A DNA stretch of 32,280 nt from Blastococcus sp. (GCA_025965795.1 JAOPWH010000042.1:1-32280); one strand, 5' to 3'. Positions 16,626-26,050 are shown, counted from the stretch's first letter. Numbers and translations are program-made. Notes: generated from the sequence alone by a model not told the origin.

Positions 16626-17837
16626 TCAGTCCTCGATCAGCGCGAGCTGCTTGTTGATCTCGCGCGGATTGGAGTCGCCGGCCATCTTCTGCAGGAACGG
16701 CGTGTGGTCGAAGACGAAGTCGCGGATCGGCCGGAGCGGGGCAGGGGTGTGGTGGAAGACCTTGCCCAGCATCCGGGCCATCTGGACCTGCTTGGCGGTG
16801 TGCGGTTTGCGCGGATCCTCGTAGGACTGCAGGGCCGCCTGGACGGCCGGGCGGTCGGTGAGGTCGACCCCCCGCAGTGCTCGTCCGAAGAAGTAGCCGT
16901 CCTCGATGGACATCCCGGCGCCGTAGGCGGCGTAGGGCGAGGTGGCGTGCGCGGCGTCGCCGGCCAGCGTGATCCGGCCCTTCGACCACTGCTCGAGCGG
17001 TGTGCGGTCGCGCAGGACCCAGCGCTGCACGCTCTCCGGTTCGGTGGCGGCGACCAGTCCCGGTAGCGGGGCAGGGAAGTCGGCGGCCAGTTCCGTTGCC
17101 GAGGCCTTCAGGTCCGCCGGCGCCGGTGCGTCCGGATCGGTAGCGGTGAGGACCCACCACTGGTGTCCGTCGCGGCCCTTGTGCCGGATCGACGTCCAGC
17201 TGCCCTGGACGGTGCGGTTGTGCGAGACGACGCACATGTGGGGCGCGGTGCCGGCGACGTCGGCGAAGGTGAAGCCGCCGAAGATGTGCAGCCGGTGCTC
17301 GCGCTTGGGTTCCTCGCCCCAGAGCGTGCGTCGCACCAGGGAGTCGATGCCGTCCGCGCCGATGAGGACGTCGTGCTCGGCGGTGCTGCCGTCGGTGAAG
17401 TGCAGGGTGACCACTCGGTCGTCCTGCTCGATGCGGTCGACCTGCTGGTTGAACCGGATCACCCCCGACGGGATCGCGGCGAGCATCCGCTCGTACAGCT
17501 CCGGCCGCAGCAGCCCGATGAAACCGCCGCCGTAGGCGCGCTTCACGTCCTCGTCCAGCTTGACTCTGACGCGCACCCTGCCGTGGACGTTGCGGAACTC
17601 TGCGTCCGTGGGGGATCCGAGGTCGCCGGTGTCCACGCCGAGCGCCCGCAGTGCCTTCACCGGCGGCGGCCACAGGTTGAGGATGTTCCCGGCCGGCCGC
17701 GCCTCCCGGTAGCGCTCGTAGACGACGACGTCGTGACCTGCCTTGAGAGCCCCGAGCGCAGCGGCCATGCCGGCCGGCCCGGCGCCGAGGACGGCGACGC
17801 GACCACGAGGGGCGTCGGAGGACGGGAGAGGTGGCAC
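16626..17837 (-). CDS. FAD-dependent aromatic monooxygenase (UbiH/salicylate hydroxylase-like)
   Basis: VAVLGAGPAGMAAALGALKAGHDVVVYER...DVLIGADGIDSLVRRTLWG...RITLAGDAAHATSPYAAYGAGMSIEDGYFFGRAL; GTG start 17837. Confidence 0.9.
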   Translation of the reverse strand: MPPLPSSDAPRGRVAVLGAGPAGMAAALGALKAGHDVVVYERYREARPAGNILNLWPPPVKALRALGVDTGDLGSPTDAEFRNVHGRVRVRVKLDEDVKRAYGGGFIGLLRPELYERMLAAIPSGVIRFNQQVDRIEQDDRVVTLHFTDGSTAEHDVLIGADGIDSLVRRTLWGEEPKREHRLHIFGGFTFADVAGTAPHMCVVSHNRTVQGSWTSIRHKGRDGHQWWVLTATDPDAPAPADLKASATELAADFPAPLPGLVAATEPESVQRWVLRDRTPLEQWSKGRITLAGDAAHATSPYAAYGAGMSIEDGYFFGRALRGVDLTDRPAVQAALQSYEDPRKPHTAKQVQMARMLGKVFHHTPAPLRPIRDFVFDHTPFLQKMAGDSNPREINKQLALIED

Positions 17838-17862
17838 GGGGTACCTCGCAAGTGGGATGAAC

Positions 17863-17907
17863 GGTAGTGGGCGCTACGGTTTTGCTGGAACTGTAGCGGC
17901 CATCACC
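17863..17907. promoter_or_regulatory. TetR operator candidate centred at 17885
   Basis: Core CGCTACGGTT-N7-AACTGTAGCG (9/10 paired) flanked by GGTAGTGG/CCATCACC (6/8 paired), between divergent monooxygenase and TetR genes. Confidence 0.65.
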
Positions 17908-17956
17908 TTTCTGTCAAGAACCCCCGCCGCGCCTGGCGAACCAGGAGGATCGGCTC

Positions 17957-18622
17957 ATGAGCGACGCGCACGCCATCACCGGCGAGGACCTGGAGGTCCG
18001 GCCTCCGAAGCAGCAGCGCAGCCGCGAGACGTGGAACCGCGTACTCGACGCGGGTGTGGCGATCCTCGAGGACGGCGGCTACGACGCCTTCACCATCGCG
18101 GCGGTGTGCGAGCGCGCGGCGGTCGCGCCGACGGCCATCTATGCCCGCACGACCAGCAAGGACGCGCTGTTCCTCGCCGTGTACGAGCACGGGATCGCGA
18201 AGCTGAGGTCGGAACAGAGCGTCTTCGCCGACGACGTGCGGTGGGCCGGCCTGGCACCGGTCGAGCTGGTCCGGGCGGCCGTTGCCGAGATGGTGGGCAT
18301 CTCGTTCCGCCACCGGCGATTCCTGCGTGCCGTCGTGCTCATCTCCGCCGCACATCCGGAGGTGGCGCGCCGCGGCTCGCGCTACGCGCAGGAACTGGGC
18401 GACGGCTTCGCCCGCGTGGTGCTGGCCGCCTCTCGCCACGTGCGGCATCCGGACGCCGAGGTGGCGGTCCGATCCTGCTTCGGAACCGTGTTCGCTGCCT
18501 CGATCATCCGGGTCGCGTACGGACCCGCCTTCGCCACGCCGTCCCCGGTGGACGACGACACGTTCACCGCCTCTCTGGGGGAGACGGCGGTCCGGTACCT
18601 GCTGGGTGACGTCGCGGGCTGA
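17957..18622 (+). CDS. TetR/AcrR family transcriptional regulator
   Basis: RSRETWNRVLDAGVAILEDGGYDAFTIAAVCERAAVAPTAIYARTTSKDALFLAVYEHG; AGGAGG SD upstream. Confidence 0.92.
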   Translation: MSDAHAITGEDLEVRPPKQQRSRETWNRVLDAGVAILEDGGYDAFTIAAVCERAAVAPTAIYARTTSKDALFLAVYEHGIAKLRSEQSVFADDVRWAGLAPVELVRAAVAEMVGISFRHRRFLRAVVLISAAHPEVARRGSRYAQELGDGFARVVLAASRHVRHPDAEVAVRSCFGTVFAASIIRVAYGPAFATPSPVDDDTFTASLGETAVRYLLGDVAG

Positions 18623-18758
18623 AGGGTCCGGCGCCGCTCAGGTGGCACGCCTCTCGTCGGAAACCGCCATCACTGACTGACCGCGCCGCGAGGTGCCCGC
18701 TCCGGTGTCGGCGAGGTCTAGCGTGCCGCTGCACCCCTCGGCCGGAGCGGAGCCCATC

Positions 18759-19865
18759 ATGGCGAGCAGACGATCGACCGCCCACCGCCTGTCCCTCGTG
18801 GTCGCTGCTGCGCTGAGCCTCACCGTGGGGACGACGCAGGTGGCGGCCGGAGCCGGGTGCACGGCTACCTGGACCGTGCAGGCCGCTCCCGGTCTGCCGG
18901 ACGGGGCCGAGGTGACCGCGATCGCCGGGCTCAGCGCTTCCGAGGCCTGGGCCGTCGGCGCCGACGGGACGAGCGGGCTGCTGGCGCACTCCACCGGCGG
19001 GTCGTGGACGTCGAGCCGGTACAGCGTGGCGGGCAAGGCGGTGTCGCTGGCCTCGATCGACGCGGGTCCGGAGGGGGCGTGGGTGGTCGGTTCGGTCGCC
19101 GGCGCCACCGCGGCGCCGCTGGTGCTGGTGAACACCGGCGCCGGCTGGCGGCGCGTGCCGGTTCCCTCGGCGGCGGCCGGCGCGACGCTCCGCTCGGTGT
19201 CCTACCGGACCGGCGACGACGTCTGGCTGTCCGGGTCTCAGGCCGGACATCCGGTGGCGCTGCGCTGGGACGGTGCCCGGCTGCGGCTCCTGCCCCTTCC
19301 GTTTCCCGGGTTCGCCGCCGCCGTCGAGGCACCACTCACCGGCGGACTGATCCTCTCCGGGCAGTCGGGTCGTTCGGGACATCCGCCGCAGGCGTGGCGG
19401 CGGACCGGTTCGACCTGGGTGCAGGACCGCATGCCCGCCGCCCCCGCCGCGTCGGAGGCGGCGCTGCTGAACATCGACAGCGCCAGAGGCGAGATCTGGG
19501 CCGCCGGCTGGGGCCGGACCCCCGGCGGGGCCGTCTCGTTCGTCTACCGCTGGACCGGTACCCGCTGGGCGCCGAACTCCCCGCCCGCCGGCAATGCGGC
19601 GCTCGGCGACGTGCTGGTCGGCCGTGCCGACGGGCACGTCGTCGCCGTGGGGCAGGAGCTGTGCGACCCAGCAGCGTGCACGGCGCCGCCGCGGGCGGTC
19701 ATCTGGGACTGGAACGGCACGACGTGGCAGCAGGTGACCATCTCGGGCCTGGATCCCGCGCAGGCGAGCTCGGTGACGAACGTCGACGGCGACGGACAGG
19801 GCAACCGGTGGGCGTCGGGCAGCCAGGGCGGTCGGCCGCTCGTGCTGCAGCAGTGCACCGCCTGA
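18759..19865 (+). CDS. secreted protein with beta-propeller-like repeats, unknown function
   Basis: Signal peptide STAHRLSLVVAAALSLTVGTTQVAAGAG; recurrent ...EAWAVGADG.../...GAWVVGSVAG.../...DVWLSGSQAG.../...EIWAAGWGR... units. Confidence 0.7.
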   Translation: MASRRSTAHRLSLVVAAALSLTVGTTQVAAGAGCTATWTVQAAPGLPDGAEVTAIAGLSASEAWAVGADGTSGLLAHSTGGSWTSSRYSVAGKAVSLASIDAGPEGAWVVGSVAGATAAPLVLVNTGAGWRRVPVPSAAAGATLRSVSYRTGDDVWLSGSQAGHPVALRWDGARLRLLPLPFPGFAAAVEAPLTGGLILSGQSGRSGHPPQAWRRTGSTWVQDRMPAAPAASEAALLNIDSARGEIWAAGWGRTPGGAVSFVYRWTGTRWAPNSPPAGNAALGDVLVGRADGHVVAVGQELCDPAACTAPPRAVIWDWNGTTWQQVTISGLDPAQASSVTNVDGDGQGNRWASGSQGGRPLVLQQCTA

Positions 19866-19883
19866 ACCGAGCGCCGCAGCAGA

Positions 19884-20046
19884 TCAGTTTCCGACGTGCA
19901 GCTGGTCGAGGAACATGACCTGCCGGACGTCGCCGTCCGGGTCGTCGAAGCCGGCGGTGTACCGGGCTCCGTCTTCCTGGGCCGGCTGCCGGGGTCGTCC
20001 ACCCGCCGCCACGGCCTTCGACCCCAGGTCGCCGACGCCGGGCGGC
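19884..20046 (-). pseudogene. 3' fragment of a VOC (glyoxalase/bleomycin-resistance-like) protein
   Basis: Minus-strand frame reads ...DLGSKAVAAGGRPRQPAQEDGARYTAGFDDPDGDVRQVMFLDQLHVGN*, a VOC C-terminal signature (DPDGxxxxVMFLD), with no start and a different frame from the upstream gene. Confidence 0.55.
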
Positions 20047-20049
20047 CGG

Positions 20050-21210
20050 TCATCGGGCCGACTCGGCGAACGTGTCGGCCACCCAGTCGGCGATGAAGGT
20101 GCTCACGTGGGGCAGGTGGTCCAGGCCGATGTGCTCGGTCGCCCCCTCGTCCGGCGTGAACACGCGAAGCTCGCGCTTGGGCGAGTTGACCGCCTGCTCG
20201 TGAGAGCGGTGCGCGTACTCCAGTGGGATCTGCCGGTCGTTCGCTCCGTGGGCGACGAGGAACGGCACCGTGATGTTCTCCACGACGCCGTCCAGGTGGA
20301 TGTCGTCGGCGAACTCGATGAAGGTGTCGAGGTCGTCGTGCCCCCAGACCCAGAGCACGTGCTCCCAGTAGTGGGGCACGGGCCGCTCGCCCTCCCGCTC
20401 GAGCCGACGCCGCTGGACGGCACCCCAGTTGTGGTTGGCCCCCCACGCGACGCAGAGCGCGAACCGCTTCTCGAAGGCCGCGGCCCGCGGGGCGTAGTAC
20501 CCGCCGAGCGACCAGCCGACGATGCCGATCCGCGAACCGTCGACGTCCTCGCGGGTGAGCAGGTAGTCCACCGCCGCGCCGGCCCACACCTCGGTGTCGA
20601 TGCGCGCGGTGATGCCCTGCAGCCGCAGCGCCTCACCGGTGCCGGGCTGGTCGAGCATCAGGCAGGAGATGCCGCGGGCGGCCAGCTCCGCCCAGTGGTT
20701 CGAGGAGTACATGTGCTCCTTGGCCGAGTCGAGGCCGTTGACGAGCACGATCACCGGCGCGGGGCCGTCGTCGGTGGCCGGTGCCTGGCTGAAGTAGGCG
20801 GGCAGGGTCGTTCCCTCGTACGGGATTGCGACCCGGGAGACCCGCGGGCTGTGCAGGTCGAAGGCCTTCTGTGCCAGTTCCAGTACCCGCGTGTACGTCG
20901 GCACGCGCGTGGGGTCGGACCTCGACAGCATCCGCTCGGCCTGGCACAGGTAGTTGGTGGCCCGGAAGTACAGCTGCCCGGCGGTACGGGTGTGGCCGGC
21001 CTTCTCGGCCGCCTCGGCCTGCTCGACGAGCTGGTCGGTCAGTGCCCGCCAGGCGCGCAGGAAGTCCGTGGTGCCGGCGTCCTCACCCTGCGCTGCGGCG
21101 TCCTTGATCGGCCGGCAGGCGCGGTCGACCTCGTCGATCAGGCCGCCGGAGTTGAGCGTCGCGACGACGCCCAGGTTCCAGACGTAGTTGCCCGGGAAGT
21201 ACTCGAACAC
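20050..21210 (-). CDS. alpha/beta hydrolase with helical N-terminal domain (2,6-dihydroxypseudooxynicotine hydrolase/Ayg1-like)
   Basis: [15 protein letters not shown]...[16 protein letters not shown]...[78 protein letters not shown]. Confidence 0.85.
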   Translation of the reverse strand: MFEYFPGNYVWNLGVVATLNSGGLIDEVDRACRPIKDAAAQGEDAGTTDFLRAWRALTDQLVEQAEAAEKAGHTRTAGQLYFRATNYLCQAERMLSRSDPTRVPTYTRVLELAQKAFDLHSPRVSRVAIPYEGTTLPAYFSQAPATDDGPAPVIVLVNGLDSAKEHMYSSNHWAELAARGISCLMLDQPGTGEALRLQGITARIDTEVWAGAAVDYLLTREDVDGSRIGIVGWSLGGYYAPRAAAFEKRFALCVAWGANHNWGAVQRRRLEREGERPVPHYWEHVLWVWGHDDLDTFIEFADDIHLDGVVENITVPFLVAHGANDRQIPLEYAHRSHEQAVNSPKRELRVFTPDEGATEHIGLDHLPHVSTFIADWVADTFAESAR

Positions 21211-21234
21211 GGTGGTTCCTCTCGCAGGGGTCGT

Positions 21235-21978
21235 TCAGGAAGCGGTGCGGACGGCGTCGCTGATGGACTTGACCCCGCCGTGGGCGGTCATCCCGCCGTC
21301 GACGGGGATCTCGGCGCCGGTGATGAACGACGATTCGTCGCTGATGAGGAACAGCACCAGCGGTGCGACCTCATCGACGGTGCCGGTGCGGCCCAGCGGC
21401 GTCTCGGCGATGTTCGCGTCCCGGAACGCAGGAGCTGCCGACGCGGTCATCGGGGTCTCGATGTAGCCCGGGTGCACGGTGTTGACCCGGATGCCGCGGG
21501 GCCCGAGCTCCAGGCAGGCAGCCTTGGCCAGCCCGCGCAACGCCCACTTGCTGGCGGTGTAGGCGATCGGGAAGTGCCCGGTCAGAGCCGCCACCGAGCC
21601 GACCACGACGATCGACCCGCCGTGCGTCATCCGCGGCGTCAGGGCCTGGAGGCCGAGCAGCGTGCCGGTGACGTTGACCTCGTGGACCCGCGCCAGGTCC
21701 GCCGGGTCGAGGTCGGCCAGCCGGGCGCGCCAGGTGATCCCGGCGTTGGCGACCAGCCCGTCGACGCGGTCCAGCCCATCGGCCAGCACCGACCAGGCCA
21801 CGGCGTCGGTGACGTCGAGCTGCCGGTATTCCACCCCGGGCAGGTCCTCGGCAGGCTCGGGCCCGAGGTCGCAGCCGATCACCCGGGCGCCCTCGGCGGC
21901 GAGCAGCCGCGCCTCGGCTGCGCCCTGGCCCTGCCCGGCCCCGGTGACCACGACGACCCTGCCCACGAGCCGGTTCAC
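21235..21978 (-). CDS. SDR family NAD(P)-dependent oxidoreductase
   Basis: [31 protein letters not shown]...LVANAGI...[38 protein letters not shown]. Confidence 0.92.
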   Translation of the reverse strand: MNRLVGRVVVVTGAGQGQGAAEARLLAAEGARVIGCDLGPEPAEDLPGVEYRQLDVTDAVAWSVLADGLDRVDGLVANAGITWRARLADLDPADLARVHEVNVTGTLLGLQALTPRMTHGGSIVVVGSVAALTGHFPIAYTASKWALRGLAKAACLELGPRGIRVNTVHPGYIETPMTASAAPAFRDANIAETPLGRTGTVDEVAPLVLFLISDESSFITGAEIPVDGGMTAHGGVKSISDAVRTAS

Positions 21979-22958
21979 GGCACGCGCTTCCGGTTCCGCG
22001 CGCGCGGCCGGGCCGGCAGAACCGGCGGGAGATCCAGTCCGGGGACGACACGGTTGCGGATGGTGCCGATCCCCTCGACGGTCATCTCCACGACGTCGCC
22101 CGGTTGCAGCGGGGGAGGGGAGAGCGCGCCGCGCCGTCCCCAGAGCTCGGCCAGGCAGCCGCCGTTCCCGCAGGTGCCCGATCCCAGGACGTCGCCGGCT
22201 CGGACCTCCGTGCCGCGGGACGCGTAGGCGATCAGCTCCTCGAACGGCCAGCCCATGTTCGACAACAGGTCCTGGCCGACCTCCTCGCCGTTGACCGACA
22301 CCCGCATGTCGAGGGCGAGGAACCCGTCGTCGTCCCGGTAGGGCTCGAGCTCGTCGGCGGTGACCAGCCAGGGGCCGAGTGTCGACGCGGAGTCCTTGCC
22401 CTTCGCCGGGCCGAGGTTGACCTTCATCTCCCGGGCCTGCAGGTCACGGGCCGACCAGTCGTTGAGGATCGTGTAGCCGAAGACGTGCTCGCGGGCGATC
22501 TCCGGCGTCAGCGAGGCGCCGTCCCGCCCGATGACGACTGCCACCTCCAGCTCGAAGTCGAACCGCTCCGACCTCGGCGGGACGGGGACGTCGTCGTGCG
22601 CCCCGACCAGCGCGTAGGGGTTGGTGAAGTAGAAGGTCGGCGCCTGGTACCACTCGTCGACCACGCCTCCGACGCCGTCGATGCTCTTGCGCACGCCTTC
22701 GACGTGCTCCTCGAAGGCGACGAAGTCACGCACCGTCGGCGCGGCCAGCGGCGGCAGCAGCCGGACGCCGTCGAGGGGCACGGCCGGGCCGTCCAGCGCC
22801 GCGGCACCGGCATCGAGTGCGGCCGGTAGCCCCGCGCGGACCAGGTCGAGCACCGTCGTCCGCGCGGGGAGCTCGTGGAGGCCCACCTCGCCGTCACGGA
22901 GCCCGCTGACGACGCCGGCGGAGACGCGTCCGCCCGCCTCCCAGGTGGCGAACCGCAT
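21975..22958 (-). CDS. fumarylacetoacetate hydrolase family protein
   Basis: VRDFVAFEEHVEG...FELEVAVVIGRDG...VFGYTILNDWSARDLQAREMKVNLGPAKGKDSASTLGPWLVTADEL...GDVLGSGTCGNGGCLAELWGR. Confidence 0.92.
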   Translation of the reverse strand: MRFATWEAGGRVSAGVVSGLRDGEVGLHELPARTTVLDLVRAGLPAALDAGAAALDGPAVPLDGVRLLPPLAAPTVRDFVAFEEHVEGVRKSIDGVGGVVDEWYQAPTFYFTNPYALVGAHDDVPVPPRSERFDFELEVAVVIGRDGASLTPEIAREHVFGYTILNDWSARDLQAREMKVNLGPAKGKDSASTLGPWLVTADELEPYRDDDGFLALDMRVSVNGEEVGQDLLSNMGWPFEELIAYASRGTEVRAGDVLGSGTCGNGGCLAELWGRRGALSPPPLQPGDVVEMTVEGIGTIRNRVVPGLDLPPVLPARPRARNRKRVP

Positions 22959-23896
22959 CAGACCGGGGGAGCGACGAACAGACCCTTGTCGGGGTCGTTG
23001 AACGACTTCTGCGCCACGAACTCGTTCATGGCGTTCGCCGTGCCCCACTGGTCGGAGACCTCGGGGTCGGAGAAGTCGTACATGTGGGGGTGCCAGGTGT
23101 CCTCGTCGACCAGCTCGAGCTCGGTCGTGTACTCGACGGTGTTGCCGTGCGGGTCGAGGAAGTAGCTGAAGGTGTTGTTACCGGCCATGTGCCGGCCGGG
23201 GCCCCAGATCTTCTCGACGCCGGCGCGCAGCAGCCGCCCGGTGCCGCGCATGTACTCGTCGATGCCTCGCATCTCGAAGGAGGCGTGGTGCAACGAGGGG
23301 TGGGGACCGCGGGCGATGGCCATGCTGTGGTGCCATGCGTTGATCCGCATGAACCACATCATCTCGCCCATGCGCGGGTGCATGAGCGTGTCCGAGAGGG
23401 CGAACGCGAGGTGCTTCTCGTAGAACGCCCGGGTGCCCTCGGGGTCCGCCGAGTTGATCACCACGTGCGAGAGGCGGACCGGGATCGACTCGCCCTCCTC
23501 GATCTTCCGGTGCTCCCGGACGGCGACGTCGGAGCTGATCTCGACGGTGCGGCCCTCGTTGTCGAAGAAGCGGAAGCCGTAGCCCGCGCCCGGGGTCCGC
23601 AGGGTGCCGGGCTCGCTGATCAGCCGGACGCCGTCTGCCGCGATCCGGCCGGCCAGGGTGTCGACGTCCGCGGCGCTGGCCGCGCCGAAGGAGATCAGAT
23701 CGATCCGCTTGTCCGAGGCCTCGCGCAGCCGGACGACGTACTGCTCAGGGGAGCCCTCGGCCGCGAGGAACGCCAGGCCGGAGTCGCTGTGCTCCGCCTT
23801 CAGTCCCCAGGTGTTCGTGTAGAAGTCGAGCTGCTTGCCGACATCGGGCACCGCGAGGTCGACGTGCCGCAGATGGGTGATCAGGCGCTGGGTCAT
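22958..23896 (-). CDS. type I extradiol (catechol 2,3-dioxygenase-like) VOC dioxygenase
   Basis: Two VOC domains; candidate Fe ligands H (VRLSHVVIN), H (SLHHASFEM), E (NTVEYTTELE); start ATG 23896. Confidence 0.9.
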   Translation of the reverse strand: MTQRLITHLRHVDLAVPDVGKQLDFYTNTWGLKAEHSDSGLAFLAAEGSPEQYVVRLREASDKRIDLISFGAASAADVDTLAGRIAADGVRLISEPGTLRTPGAGYGFRFFDNEGRTVEISSDVAVREHRKIEEGESIPVRLSHVVINSADPEGTRAFYEKHLAFALSDTLMHPRMGEMMWFMRINAWHHSMAIARGPHPSLHHASFEMRGIDEYMRGTGRLLRAGVEKIWGPGRHMAGNNTFSYFLDPHGNTVEYTTELELVDEDTWHPHMYDFSDPEVSDQWGTANAMNEFVAQKSFNDPDKGLFVAPPV

Positions 23897-23910
23897 GGTC
23901 TTCTCGTCTC

Positions 23911-25056
23911 TCAAGCGGGCTGGCTGGTGAGCATGGCGATCGAGCGCATCAGGCTCGGGATGTCGCCCTGCACGTGGTCGAGCTGCCACTGGGCGAGCTG
24001 GTTGGACGCGTCCACGACCGTCTTCGCCCGTTCGTAACGGCGGGCGGTGAAGGCGTCCCAGAGATGCTGGTCGAGGCTGTCGCGCTCGATCAGCAGTTCG
24101 GCGAGGACGACCGCGTCCTCGAGGGCCATGGCACCGCCCTGGGCGACGGTGGGCGGGCAGGTGTGGGCGGCGTCGCCGATGAGCACGACCCGGCCGCGGT
24201 TCCACGGGGCCGGCAGCACGTGCGTCTCGAACCAGGTGTAGTTGACGCGGTCGGGGTCGGTCAGCGTCTCGCGGATCTCGTCCCACGGCCCGTGATAGGC
24301 CTCGGACAGCCGCTTCATCGTCGCCAGCTGCTCGTCCGGCGTCATGGCGCTCCGGTCCTGGGCCTCCTCGACGATGTAGGCGTACAGCGAGTCCTCGCCG
24401 GTCGGGCAGTAGCCCGCGATGAACGACGGGCCGCCGTAGTAGAGGTCGGTGCGGGTGACGCTCTCCGGCCGGGGGCCGAACGCCCGCCAGATGCCCATGC
24501 CGACGGACTTCGTCTCGAGGTCGATGCCGAGCGCCCGTCGGGTCCAGGACCGGACGCCGTCGGCGCCCACCACCAGGTCGTAGCTGCCGGTCGAGTCGTC
24601 GGAGAAGGTGACGGAGACGCCCCCTTCGCCGTCCCCGGAGTCGTCCTGGGTGAGCGCGGTGAACGTCGTGCCGAACCGCACCTTGACGCCGACCTCGGTG
24701 GCGCGGTCGGCAAGGATGCGGGCCAGTTCCGGGCGGGGCATGCCCATGACGGCGGGCAGGTCGGGGCCGCCGGTCTTCGCGTCCGGAATCTCCGCCACGA
24801 CGCTTCCGGCCGGGTCGGGCGCCCGGATCCCGGTGACGTCGAAGGCGTACCCGGCGGCCTGCACCTGGTCCCACACACCGAGAGCCTTGAGCTCGCGCAG
24901 CGCGTTGCCCTGCAGGGTGATGCCGGACCCGAGCGCGGCGACGTCGGGCTTGATCTCGACCAGCTCCACGGCCACGCCCGCCCTCGCGAGGTGGATGGCG
25001 GTCGCGGCGCCGGCGAGGCCACCACCCACCACCAGGACGTCGTTCACGGCAGGCAT
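23911..25056 (-). CDS. FAD-dependent aromatic monooxygenase
   Basis: VLVVGGGLAGAATAIHLARAGVAVELVEIK...LVVGADGVRSWTRRALGI...RVVLIGDAAHTCPPTVAQGGAMALEDAVVLAELL. Confidence 0.92.
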   Translation of the reverse strand: MPAVNDVLVVGGGLAGAATAIHLARAGVAVELVEIKPDVAALGSGITLQGNALRELKALGVWDQVQAAGYAFDVTGIRAPDPAGSVVAEIPDAKTGGPDLPAVMGMPRPELARILADRATEVGVKVRFGTTFTALTQDDSGDGEGGVSVTFSDDSTGSYDLVVGADGVRSWTRRALGIDLETKSVGMGIWRAFGPRPESVTRTDLYYGGPSFIAGYCPTGEDSLYAYIVEEAQDRSAMTPDEQLATMKRLSEAYHGPWDEIRETLTDPDRVNYTWFETHVLPAPWNRGRVVLIGDAAHTCPPTVAQGGAMALEDAVVLAELLIERDSLDQHLWDAFTARRYERAKTVVDASNQLAQWQLDHVQGDIPSLMRSIAMLTSQPA

Positions 25057-25066
25057 CGGTGCGCTC

Positions 25067-26050
25067 CTACTTGACGGCGATCGGGTTGACCGGTGCGCCG
25101 ACGGCGCCGGTGACGGGCAGCGGGGCGGCGGTGAGCCAGAAGTCGTAGCGGCCGTCCTGGGCGCAGTCGGCGGCCAGGGCGTCGAGGTCCCACATCTCGC
25201 CCAGGAAGAGGCCCATGTTGGGGATGCACACCTGGTGCAGCGGCTGGAAGGCGACGTCGAACTCGTTCGGCCGGACCTCGAAGCCCCACGTGTCGGTGGC
25301 GATGCCGGCGATCTCGGTGTCGTGCAGCCAGTCGGCGGTGGTGAACGAGAGCCCGGGGGAGTCGCCGCCCGCGTAGTCGCCCCAGCCCTCGCGGCGGGCG
25401 CGCGCCAGCCGGCCGGTGCGCACGAGCAGCAGGTCGCCGCGGCTGACGCGGGCCGACTCGCCCTGCGCGGCCATGGTGGCCTCGAGGTGCTCGGGAGTGA
25501 TCGCGAAGCCGTCGGGCAGCTCGCCGTCGGTGCCGATCGCCCGGCCGACGTCGAGGAGCACGCCGCGGCCGGCGATTCGGCCGCCGACGGTCTCGATGCC
25601 GGTGACCAGGTCGCCCTCGCTGGTGACGACGTCGCCGGCGCGGCGGCCGTTCCAGGCGTTGCCGTGGTCGAAGATGTGCCCGAGGCCGTCCCACTGGGTG
25701 GAGGCCTGAAGGGGCATCGCGATCACGTCGTCGGCGCCGCCGATGCCGTGCGGGAAGCCCTGGTTCCCGCGTTCGGCGTCGGTTCCGGTGTCGAGCATCG
25801 TGTGGACCGGGTTGGTCCGGCGACGCCAGCCCTTCTGCGGGCCGTTCATGTCGAACGACTGCGACAGCGAGAACGTGGCACCCCGGCGGACCAGCGCCGC
25901 ACCCTCCACGCGCTTGGCGTCGTCGAGGAAGTTCAGCGTGCCGAGGACGTCGTCGGCGCCCCAGCGACCCCAGTTGGAACAGCGCTTCGCCGCCGCGGCG
26001 ATGGCGCCCTCGGGGTCTGTCCGGTCAGGTGGGGCCTCGGTCACACCCAT
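25067..26050 (-). CDS. cyclase family protein (kynurenine formamidase-like)
   Basis: CSNWGRWGADDVLGTLNFLDDAKRVEGAALVRRGATFSLSQSFD...QWDGLGHIFDHGNAWNGRRAGD; HxxxD-type metal site. Confidence 0.88.
   Translation of the reverse strand: MGVTEAPPDRTDPEGAIAAAAKRCSNWGRWGADDVLGTLNFLDDAKRVEGAALVRRGATFSLSQSFDMNGPQKGWRRRTNPVHTMLDTGTDAERGNQGFPHGIGGADDVIAMPLQASTQWDGLGHIFDHGNAWNGRRAGDVVTSEGDLVTGIETVGGRIAGRGVLLDVGRAIGTDGELPDGFAITPEHLEATMAAQGESARVSRGDLLLVRTGRLARARREGWGDYAGGDSPGLSFTTADWLHDTEIAGIATDTWGFEVRPNEFDVAFQPLHQVCIPNMGLFLGEMWDLDALAADCAQDGRYDFWLTAAPLPVTGAVGAPVNPIAVK

Noticed and set aside
19915-22227. Plus-strand ORF of 770 aa
   Set aside because: Antisense shadow of the alpha/beta hydrolase, SDR and part of the FAH genes.
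22958-24874. 638-aa minus ORF as a single fusion protein
   Set aside because: The N-terminal half is an out-of-frame reading of the FAD monooxygenase gene; the real extradiol dioxygenase starts at ATG 23896.
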